From: Bacteroidaceae bacterium
Lineage (GTDB): Bacteria; Bacteroidota; Bacteroidia; Bacteroidales; Bacteroidaceae
Direction: 5' to 3'
Length of the DNA: 63,966 bases
Assembly: GCA_900769465.1 (NCBI GenBank)
Contig: CAAGGT010000247.1
Location: 1 to 63,966, forward strand
Shown: in pieces, positions 33,467-40,464 of the stretch
How the letters are laid out: every line of letters starts with the position of its first letter
Position numbering within the stretch: position 1 is the first letter of the stretch
Made by a program: the position numbers and the translations under genes
The notes under the pieces: generated by a model
What the model saw: only the letters and a program-made list of their open reading frames with translations
Databases searched by the model: none
What the model was told of the DNA's origin: nothing

Positions 33467-34216
33467 TTACTCGGTGGGCGGAATGTTGAAGTCAATTTGA
33501 TTGACGGAGAGTACCGTAATCTGCAGCCCGTTGTGTGGGGCTGAACATTCGGCACTGAGCAGGCGACCCTCGCTTTTTGAGAAACGAGCAACAATCTCTA
33601 CCTTGTCGCTTCCGGTGTTGACTATAACGACATCTCCATCCTCGCGGATTTTTAGCAGTATGCCCGTTAACCAAGCGTACTCCTTCAAGTTGTTGATCGT
33701 AGCGAATGGAGTGAGGTCGATTCCTTCGTGAGGTCGTTCGAGTACTAATTGACCGTTCTGGTAGCGTTGATAGCTTTCGCCGTCATAAAGCTCCATAGTA
33801 CGAGACTTGTCCTGCCACTTGATAGCCATTTTGGCCTTTGACTCCTCTTTGCGAATCTCAACGGTACCCTTCATTGGAACGCCATCAAGATCAATATTGT
33901 AGAGATAGTAGAGATCATTGCACTCTGTGACATTTGCGGTGAATTGAACGAGGTAGCAGTCCGATTCAAGTAGTTGGGTTATTGCTCGTTCGACCACCTC
34001 GCGGGCGGTGCTGGTCTGCACGCCGCTAATTCCAACGAAGATAGCGAGAGCAATAACAGCTGCAATACCTCCAACACGTGCGAATTGCCAAATAAAGCGG
34101 CGGCGCGGTGCGGGTGCAGTTACTTTGAATTCGAGATTGGTTGTGGGAGCGAATCGGGGCGAGAGAATATCTACAATGCGATCGTTCGAATAGTTGTCTA
34201 AATTATTGGTTTTCAT
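33467..34216 (-). CDS. putative membrane anti-sigma factor
   Basis: A 249-residue protein with a ~45-residue cytoplasmic N-terminus, one membrane segment (about 49-68, VGGIAAVIALAIFVGISGV), and an outer domain of beta-rich character (LVQFTANVTECNDLYYLYN, SRTMELYDGESYQRYQNGQ). It starts 23 bases after an ECF sigma factor gene, the classic arrangement for a cognate anti-sigma factor. No FecR or zinc-binding anti-sigma signature is obvious, so the role comes from context. Base use (many TCGA, GATC and CGAA words) looks different from the neighbouring genes, which may indicate transfer. Confidence 0.6.
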   Translation of the reverse strand: MKTNNLDNYSNDRIVDILSPRFAPTTNLEFKVTAPAPRRRFIWQFARVGGIAAVIALAIFVGISGVQTSTAREVVERAITQLLESDCYLVQFTANVTECNDLYYLYNIDLDGVPMKGTVEIRKEESKAKMAIKWQDKSRTMELYDGESYQRYQNGQLVLERPHEGIDLTPFATINNLKEYAWLTGILLKIREDGDVVIVNTGSDKVEIVARFSKSEGRLLSAECSAPHNGLQITVLSVNQIDFNIPPTE

Positions 34217-34239
34217 ACTTATTACTTGTTTTTGGTTTG

Positions 34240-34752
34240 TTATATTAAGCCACGCTCAGTGAGAGCTTCGCGCAGCTTGTCAATACCGTAGCGAAACCGC
34301 GATTTGGCGGTTGTGAGAGGAATGTCGCAGATCGAGGCGATTTCCGAAAATTGACGTCCGCCATAGATTCGCAGGCGGATTACTTCGCTCTGCTCGTCGG
34401 GGAGCAAAGTCATCAGTCGCTCAATTAATTGAAACTCTTGTTCAAAGTCCTTTGGTGCGAGGTCGTCGCTCGATAGAGTGTCGAGCGCGTCGATCGAGGT
34501 GAATTTTCGACGCGAACGCAGCTGCGAAATGCAACTATTCGACAACGAACGATAAATGTATCCTTGCAGATCATCAATCTCGGAAAGTCGTAAGGGGTGC
34601 TTCGACAGCCTTAAATAGAGGTCTTGGAGTGTATCTTCGGCCTCGGTTGCCGATCCCAACTGATAACAGGCATAGCGAAACAGATGATCGCGCTCGTTTT
34701 GCATCAGTTGAGCAAGGCGGATAAGTTGTTTTCTTTCTGTGTTTTGTTTCAT
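34240..34752 (-). CDS. ECF-type RNA polymerase sigma factor
   Basis: A 170-residue sigma-70 family factor. Region 2 covers about 20-85 (RDHLFRYACYQLGSATEAED, LQDLYLRLSKHP, YIYRSLSNSCISQLRSRRK); region 4 covers about 110-165 (LIERLMTLLPDEQSEVIRLR, FSEIASICDIPLTTAKSRFR). It directs RNA polymerase to specific promoters under control of the downstream membrane protein. No SusC/TonB-type receptor gene lies nearby, so the regulon is unknown. The gene pair stands alone between probable group II intron fragments. Confidence 0.88.
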   Translation of the reverse strand: MKQNTERKQLIRLAQLMQNERDHLFRYACYQLGSATEAEDTLQDLYLRLSKHPLRLSEIDDLQGYIYRSLSNSCISQLRSRRKFTSIDALDTLSSDDLAPKDFEQEFQLIERLMTLLPDEQSEVIRLRIYGGRQFSEIASICDIPLTTAKSRFRYGIDKLREALTERGLI

Positions 34753-34844
34753 AATTTGTTAGTATTTATCGGAAACGCGCTTCCGAACATATAACGCACG
34801 AATGTCGAAAAAGACTTAAATCATTGTACGAATTTACGAAAAAA

Positions 34845-34868
34845 GAGGATTGCCGCGGAACAATCCTC
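34845..34868 (-). terminator. small terminator-like hairpin, minus strand
   Basis: GAGGATTG/CAATCCTC with an 8-base loop, followed on the minus strand by a T run. No minus-strand gene lies to its right before the sulfatase, so its purpose is unclear; it may belong to the decayed intron region. Confidence 0.4.
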
Positions 34869-34940
34869 AACTTTTGCCCATGGTGATATTTTAGTGTAGA
34901 GGATTAGTTATATCTGATAAAACACTCTTTGAAAACAAGT

Positions 34941-35001
34941 TAAACCGCTGTATGCTGAACGGTACATACGGGGCGTGGGAGGGAAGGAAACGAAGATAGG
35001 T
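34941..35001 (+). mobile_element. probable 3' fragment of a group II intron (domain IV-VI region)
   Basis: AACCGCTGTATGCTGAACGG followed by TACATACGGGGCGTGGGAGG closely follows the conserved segment found after the maturase gene in bacterial group II introns (AACCGC-GTATGC-GAACGGTACGTACGGTGGTGTGAGAGG). It has the same orientation as the 5' fragment at 33150. The next bases (34984-35035) resemble the hairpin region at 33332-33376. The rest of the 405-base gap 34753-35157 holds no gene that I can support. From memory; not searched. Confidence 0.45.
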
Positions 35002-35091
35002 CGGAAAGTTCTCGTTTCCCGAGCTGCTCTATCCGAAAAACTAAAAATATTTAATTTCTAAAATATTTCAATATTTTATTATATCTTCGCA

Positions 35092-35099
35092 ATATGCAG
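35092..35099 (+). promoter_or_regulatory. -7 box for the sulfatase operon
   Basis: TATCTTCG, one mismatch from TAnnTTTG, about 58 bases before the sulfatase start in a very A/T-rich stretch. Confidence 0.35.
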
Positions 35100-35157
35100 T
35101 TTGTGGCGGCGTCATAACGCCGCGCGGATAATGAAAACAACAAAAAACTAACCAAAT

Positions 35158-36738
35158 ATGAATAACATCTACGACAAGACAAAAAAAGTTCTCGGTCTTT
35201 CAATGGCCGGCGCGGCTGTGCTTCCGCTTGTTGCATCCTGTGGTGCAACCGAGGAAAAGCCGAAGGAACCGATGAATATCCTTTTCATTATGTGCGATGA
35301 CCACTCTTACCAGACAATCAGCGCATACGACACCACATTCATCCGTACCCCGAACATCGACCGCATTGCGGCCGACGGTCTGCGTTTCACAAACAGCTTT
35401 GTGGCCAACTCAATCAGTGGCCCGTCACGTGCCTGTATGCTCACCGGCAAGCATAGCTTCACCAACGGCTTTACCGACAACAGCTCGTCGTTCGACGGCA
35501 GCCAACAGACATTCCCCAAGCTGTTGCAGCAGCAGGGTTATGAGACGGCTGTCATTGGCAAGTGGCACTTGACATCGGAACCCACAGGCTTCAATCATTG
35601 GGATATTCTCATTGGACAGGGCGATTACTACAACCCCACCTTCATACGCAATGGCGAGAAGGTGCAGCGCGAGGGATATGCAACCAATGTCACCACCGAC
35701 CTGGCACTCGATTGGCTCGAGAGAGGGCGTGATGCAAGCAAACCGTTCTGTCTACTGTTGCACCACAAAGCACCGCATCGCACCTGGATGCCCGATACCT
35801 GTGACCTCGACCTCTTTGCCGACAGCAATTTCCCATTGCCCGAGACCTTCTTTGATAACTATGATACACGTCTTGCAGCACAGGGACAGAAGATGTCCAT
35901 CAGCAAGGATATGGACATTGTCTATGACCTGAAGATGGCCGATAAGGACAGCACAATCCATAGCCGCCCCGACTTGGAAGAGTGGGGACGCCGCATATAT
36001 AACAATATGAATCCCGAGCAGAAGAAGGCCTGGGATGCACACTACGATGTTGTGATTGAAAAGTTCAAGGCTGCCGGGCTTACAGGCAAGGAACTTGATG
36101 CCTGGAAATTTCAGCAGTATATGCGCGACTATCTGCGTGTGATAACATCGGTCGACCGCAACGTGGGCCGTGTACTCGACTATCTTGAGGATGAAGGCCT
36201 GATGGATAACACGCTCATCGTCTACACCTCGGACCAGGGTTTCTATATGGGCGAACACGGCTGGTTCGACAAGCGTTGGATGTACGAGGAGTCCTTCCGC
36301 ACCCCATTGCTCGTGCGCTTGCCCGGCGGTGTAAAGGGTGAGTCTATGGAAATGGTACAGAACATTGACTATGCGCCAACATTCCTTGAACTGGCCGGTG
36401 TCGAGGTCCCCTCTGACATACATGGCTGTTCATTCCTCCCTGTTCTCAAGGGCGAGGAGTGGAAACCCAACCGCGACGGTGTATATTACCACTACTATGA
36501 GTACCCCGACGAACACGCGGTAAAACGTCATCTTGGTGTGCGCACCGAACGCTACAAACTCATACATTTCTATGACGATGGCGTTTGGGAACTCTTTGAC
36601 CTTGAGAACGACAAGCACGAACTTAACAATATTTACGGCAAGCCCGGAACCGAGGAGATAACCGCGCAGCTTAAGGAGAAACTCGTCAAGTTGCAGCAAC
36701 AGTATGGCGAACAACAGTTTGTAGCAAGTGAAAAGTAA
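35158..36738 (+). CDS. lipoprotein sulfatase, Ser-type
   Basis: A 526-residue arylsulfatase-fold enzyme that removes sulfate esters, likely from host glycans. The N-terminus carries a lipobox (LPLVASC, then GATEEKP), so it is probably a lipoprotein. Metal and catalytic motifs: ILFIMCDDHS, TPNIDRIAADG, and the signature SISGPSRACMLTGK, where the first Ser of S-x-P-S-R (near residue 89) is converted to formylglycine; then GKWHL, LLHHKAPHRTW and TSDQGFYMGEHGWFDKR. Ser-type sulfatases need a radical SAM maturase, and the very next gene encodes one, overlapping this gene by 11 bases. The specific sulfated sugar cannot be told; the context suggests sulfated GlcNAc or Gal of mucin. Confidence 0.92.
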   Translation: MNNIYDKTKKVLGLSMAGAAVLPLVASCGATEEKPKEPMNILFIMCDDHSYQTISAYDTTFIRTPNIDRIAADGLRFTNSFVANSISGPSRACMLTGKHSFTNGFTDNSSSFDGSQQTFPKLLQQQGYETAVIGKWHLTSEPTGFNHWDILIGQGDYYNPTFIRNGEKVQREGYATNVTTDLALDWLERGRDASKPFCLLLHHKAPHRTWMPDTCDLDLFADSNFPLPETFFDNYDTRLAAQGQKMSISKDMDIVYDLKMADKDSTIHSRPDLEEWGRRIYNNMNPEQKKAWDAHYDVVIEKFKAAGLTGKELDAWKFQQYMRDYLRVITSVDRNVGRVLDYLEDEGLMDNTLIVYTSDQGFYMGEHGWFDKRWMYEESFRTPLLVRLPGGVKGESMEMVQNIDYAPTFLELAGVEVPSDIHGCSFLPVLKGEEWKPNRDGVYYHYYEYPDEHAVKRHLGVRTERYKLIHFYDDGVWELFDLENDKHELNNIYGKPGTEEITAQLKEKLVKLQQQYGEQQFVASEK

Positions 36739-37969
36739 CAAGAGAAATAATCTGCATCTTGCCGATGTAGCCAAGATGAGGCGCGCACCGGCGTTTGGGA
36801 CAATGGTAAAGCCCATTGGCTCGGCGTGCAACCTCGACTGTCATTATTGCTACTACCGCGACAAGAGCGAGATATACAGCGGCGCAATGCCACGTATGAG
36901 TGATGAACTGCTCGAAATCTACATCAGACAGTACATTGAAGGCGCATCGCAAGAGGAAATCTCCTTCTGTTGGCACGGCGGCGAACCGTTGATGGCCGGG
37001 TTGCCATTCTTCCGCAAGGCAATGGAATTGCAGCAGAAGTATGCCGGCGGAAAGAAAATCGAGAATACCTTGCAGACAAACGGTATCCTGCTCAATGATG
37101 AGTGGAGTGCCTTTTTCAAGGACAACAATTTCCTCATTGGCCTGTCGCTCGACGGCCCCGAGGATATACACGATGCCTTCCGCCGCGACTGTGGTGGCGC
37201 GCCAACCTTTGCCCGCGTAATGAAAGGTGTTGAACTTTTGTCACGCACAGGCGTTGAATTCAATATACTCTCCACCGTCAATGCCCGCAGCGAAGGACGC
37301 GGCGCCGAGGTCTACAAGTTCCTGCGTTCGCTCAATCCCTTCATGCAGTTCCTGCCCGTTGTGGAGTATGTTATCCAACGCCCCGGTAAACGTCCGTTGA
37401 TTGTCTCGCCCGATGAGGAGGATGCCGTTGAGGCTCCCTGGTCGGTGTCGGCAAAAGGGTACGGACAGTTTATGTGCGATGTCTTTGACGAGTGGCTCAA
37501 GGCCGATGTTGGCCGTTGCTTTGTCCAGCTCTTTGATGTCACACTTGCCAACTGGTGTGGCGTGCAGCCGCCGTTGTGCGCCTTCAGCGAGGTGTGTGGC
37601 GACGGACTGGTAGTTGAACACAATGGCGATGTCTACTCCTGTGACCACTTTGTCTACCCCGAATACCGTTTGGGTAACATCAGGGACAAGGAACTTGCTG
37701 CAATGTACCGCAGCCCCGAACAGCAGACATTCGGGCGCGACAAACGAGATGCCCTTCCAATGGAGTGCAAGCGTTGCAACTACTATTTCCTTTGTCACGG
37801 CGAGTGCCCCAAGCACCGCTTTGCATATGCAAGGAACGGCGAGCCCTATATGAACGTTCTGTGCGACGGTTACAAGATGTTCTTCCGCCACACCGACCCG
37901 AATATGCGCTATATGAAAACACTCATTGAAAAAGGTCTGCCGGCATCGGAGATTATGAACAGGAGATAA
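36728..37969 (+). CDS. anaerobic sulfatase-maturating enzyme (radical SAM/SPASM)
   Basis: A 413-residue radical SAM enzyme that oxidises the active-site Ser (or Cys) of sulfatases to formylglycine. C34-x3-C38-x2-C41 (CNLDCHYC) holds the catalytic cluster; FCWHGGEPLMAGL is the SAM-contact GGEP motif; TNGILL and LSLDGPEDIHDAFR follow; the C-terminal SPASM domain (CSDHF-like CDHFVYPEYRLGN, CKRCNYYFLCHGECPKHR) holds two auxiliary clusters. The start is a GTG inside the sulfatase gene; an ATG at 36776 (MRRAPAFGTMVKP) matches the usual family N-terminus and may be the real start. Overlap with the Ser-type sulfatase indicates they work as a pair. Cytoplasmic; acts before the sulfatase is exported. 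Confidence 0.92.
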   Translation: MKSNKRNNLHLADVAKMRRAPAFGTMVKPIGSACNLDCHYCYYRDKSEIYSGAMPRMSDELLEIYIRQYIEGASQEEISFCWHGGEPLMAGLPFFRKAMELQQKYAGGKKIENTLQTNGILLNDEWSAFFKDNNFLIGLSLDGPEDIHDAFRRDCGGAPTFARVMKGVELLSRTGVEFNILSTVNARSEGRGAEVYKFLRSLNPFMQFLPVVEYVIQRPGKRPLIVSPDEEDAVEAPWSVSAKGYGQFMCDVFDEWLKADVGRCFVQLFDVTLANWCGVQPPLCAFSEVCGDGLVVEHNGDVYSCDHFVYPEYRLGNIRDKELAAMYRSPEQQTFGRDKRDALPMECKRCNYYFLCHGECPKHRFAYARNGEPYMNVLCDGYKMFFRHTDPNMRYMKTLIEKGLPASEIMNRR

Positions 37970-38065
37970 TAGAAAATGTCATGCTTGTTTGATAGAGATA
38001 CATTGTTTCACTCAGTATAACAAAATAGATTAAACTTAAAAAACTAACTAAACCAACCAATAACT

Positions 38066-39988
38066 ATGAATCCAAAATTCGTATTGCCAAAGATAGGCGA
38101 ATTGCCTGTTTCGGCACCAATAGAGAGTATCTGTAAATTCGAGAAAGTACCCACCAGAATCAGCCCTACAGAGTCCGAGGGCGTTAAGTTTGCTGCCGAC
38201 CTGGTTGTCAATGCCATCAAGTCGCACAATCAGGAACGCCTGTTCGCACTAGGCCTCTCAACAGGCCGCACACCTCTTGGCCTTTACGCCGAACTGGTGA
38301 ACCGCTACCAGGCAGGCGAGGTGAGCTTTGCCAATGTCGAGGTGTATAGCCTCGACGAGTTCTTCCCGATGGAAGCCGCATCGCCACAGAGCCGCAACCA
38401 CAGGGTAAACGAGGACTTCCTCAAATTCATTGACATAAAGCCCGAGAATGTACACTTCCCCGACGGTACTGTAGCGCGTGACAAGGTGAACGACTATTGC
38501 CGCAAGTACGAGCATATGGTCGACGGCCGCATCGACCTCATGATAATGGGTGTCGGTGAACTTGGCCAGATTGGTTTCAATGAACCGGGCAGCTATTCCC
38601 ACTCTACAACCCGTCTTGTGCAGTTGAGCTACAACACCCGCAAGAACCAGGACAAGTTCTTCTCAAACCCCAATGAAGTCCCCAAGATGGCTATCACAAT
38701 GGGCTTGGAAACCATTATGAGCGCAAAGAAGATTGTGCTTATGATGTGGGGCGAGGACAAGGCCGGTGTTGCCAAGGTGCTGATTGAGGGCGAGGCCAAC
38801 GAGGAGTATCCTGCAACCTGCCTGCAAGGTCACGACAATGTGCAGGTGATTATAGATGATGCTGCGGCACAGGAACTCACACGTGTCAAAGAGCCCTGGC
38901 TTGTTGCGCCTCCGATGGAGTGGAGCGACAAACTCATCCGCAAAGCTGTAATATGGTTGTGCCAGACTGTGGACAAACCGATTCTCAAACTCACACACCA
39001 GGATTATATAAAGAACTCACTCTCCGACCTGCTTGAGCGTGTCGACACATACGACAGAATCAACATCCGTGTGTTCAACGAGATACAGCATATCATTTCG
39101 GGTTGGCCCGGTGGCAAGCCCAATGCCGATGACAGCACACGCCCCGTGCCCTCTACACCGTTCCCCAAACGTGTCATCATATTCTCTCCGCACCCCGACG
39201 ACGATGTCATCTCAATGGGTGGAACATTCAATCGTCTCATAGAGCAGGGACACGATGTTCACGTTGCATACCAGACATCGGGTAATGTTGCCGTGTATGA
39301 CGATGTGGTGTTGCAGAATATCGACACTGCAAAGGAGATGGGCTTTGGTGATGCCTTTGACGAGATACGTGAAATCATCGCTAACAAGAAGGTCGGCGAG
39401 CCCGAACCTCGCAAACTTCTTGACCTCAAGGGGGCAATCCGTCGTGCCGAGGCACGTGCGGCCTGCCGTTCAATAGGTCTTGATGACCGCACAAACGCAC
39501 ACTTCCTCAACCTGCCGTTCTATGAGACAGGCGGTATAAAGAAGGGACAGTTGAGCGATGATGACATTGAGATTGTAAAGGCCCTTATGCGCGAGGTCAA
39601 ACCGCACCAGATTTACGCAGCCGGTGACCTCACCGACCCTCACGGCACACACCGTGTCTGCATTGAAGCAGTGTTGCGTGCCTTTGAAGAGGTTAAGGAC
39701 GAGGATTGGGCAAAGGAGTGTCACATATGGCTCTACCGCGGTGCTTGGCAGGAGTGGGATTTGGCCGTTGCCGATATGGCAGTGCCACTCAGCCCCGAGG
39801 AGCTTATCCGCAAGCGCCACGCCATCTTCCGTCACCTCTCGCAAAAGGATATCGTTCCTTTCCCTGGTGAGGATGCACGTGAGTTCTGGCAGCGTGCCGA
39901 GGAGCGTACACAAGGTACAGCGGCGCTCTTCAACAAGATTGGCTTGCCCGAGTATCAGGCAATAGAGCTTTTTGCAAAGTTGCTGTAA
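38066..39988 (+). CDS. glucosamine-6-phosphate deaminase fused to a PIG-L deacetylase domain
   Basis: A 640-residue two-domain protein. The N-terminal NagB domain (about 20-285) has LGLSTGRTPLGLYAEL, YSLDEFFPM, MGVGELGQIGFNEPGS and TMGLETIMSAKK; it converts glucosamine-6-phosphate to fructose-6-phosphate and ammonia. The C-terminal domain (about 365-600) is a PIG-L/LmbE zinc deacetylase: IIFSPHPDDDVISMGG binds zinc, and GDLTDPHGTHRVC supplies the later His. The fusion is known in Bacteroides, where it is annotated as NagB. The second domain could remove an N-acetyl group so that one protein does both steps, but its substrate is inferred. Cytoplasmic. It fits use of GlcNAc released by the GH20 enzyme. 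Confidence 0.88.
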   Translation: MNPKFVLPKIGELPVSAPIESICKFEKVPTRISPTESEGVKFAADLVVNAIKSHNQERLFALGLSTGRTPLGLYAELVNRYQAGEVSFANVEVYSLDEFFPMEAASPQSRNHRVNEDFLKFIDIKPENVHFPDGTVARDKVNDYCRKYEHMVDGRIDLMIMGVGELGQIGFNEPGSYSHSTTRLVQLSYNTRKNQDKFFSNPNEVPKMAITMGLETIMSAKKIVLMMWGEDKAGVAKVLIEGEANEEYPATCLQGHDNVQVIIDDAAAQELTRVKEPWLVAPPMEWSDKLIRKAVIWLCQTVDKPILKLTHQDYIKNSLSDLLERVDTYDRINIRVFNEIQHIISGWPGGKPNADDSTRPVPSTPFPKRVIIFSPHPDDDVISMGGTFNRLIEQGHDVHVAYQTSGNVAVYDDVVLQNIDTAKEMGFGDAFDEIREIIANKKVGEPEPRKLLDLKGAIRRAEARAACRSIGLDDRTNAHFLNLPFYETGGIKKGQLSDDDIEIVKALMREVKPHQIYAAGDLTDPHGTHRVCIEAVLRAFEEVKDEDWAKECHIWLYRGAWQEWDLAVADMAVPLSPEELIRKRHAIFRHLSQKDIVPFPGEDAREFWQRAEERTQGTAALFNKIGLPEYQAIELFAKLL

Positions 39989-39994
39989 TTGACT

Positions 39995-40028
39995 AAAAAA
40001 CGATGCGCCACGTGGCGCATCGTTTTTT
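39995..40028. terminator. bidirectional terminator, perfect 15-bp stem
   Basis: AAAAAACGATGCGCC, loop ACGT, and the exact complement ending in T8. It lies 6 bases after the NagB fusion gene and directly before the minus-strand BspA remnant. Confidence 0.9.
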
Positions 40029-40154
40029 TTACATCTCTACAATTTTTGCGAAACCGTTCCAGCCATATGTCCTTTCATATGCGCGCTTTGTTCCTTTGGG
40101 GACGTACAGCACGCACTCCTTTGCAATACCATTGAAACAACCGCTGCTCTGTTT
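40029..40154 (-). pseudogene. 3' remnant of a BspA-like/LRR kinase gene
   Basis: Read on the minus strand this encodes CFNGIAKECVLYVPKG, TKRAYERTYGWNGFAKIVEM and a stop. It matches the end of the intact kinase-LRR gene (40465: KCVLYVPKGAKRTYEKRYGW...FARIVEM), with roughly four of five bases identical over about 97 positions. Upstream the frame meets a stop codon near 40160, so only the last ~40 codons remain. The segment 40155-40403 between it and the kinase gene has no gene I can support. Confidence 0.75.
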
Positions 40155-40403
40155 CCATCTTTATGCTTTGCTGTAATCCTGTTTTCCTTTTTCTATCTAT
40201 GCGAAATTAAACATTCGGCGGGCTTGTAAGTGACCTGAAAGACTCTCTTTCTTTACAAGGATTGGAATGGACCATTTGTGAAAGGCAAAAAAGAGTTTTC
40301 TTTGCAAATGAAAGGTCTTCTTTTCCTATGATTGTCTTGGGGATATAAATTGCCTGTAGACAAAATTGCAAGAAGAGTTTTTAGAAGTAACTTTTTTTCA
40401 TTT

Positions 40404-40437
40404 GTTCCTCACACGGCAGTGATGCCCTGTGAGGAAC
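40404..40437 (+). terminator. terminator-like hairpin beside the kinase gene
   Basis: GTTCCTCACA/TGTGAGGAAC with a 14-base loop, followed on the plus strand by a T run (GTCTTTTTT). Its orientation is against the leftward kinase gene ending at 40465. Confidence 0.5.
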
Positions 40438-40464
40438 GTCTTTTTTATCGGTTACTTGGAAACC

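Noticed and set aside
35051..35248. Minus-strand frame overlapping the sulfatase start
   Set aside because: It overlaps the sulfatase signal peptide and A/T-rich leader and shows no domain or ribosome site.
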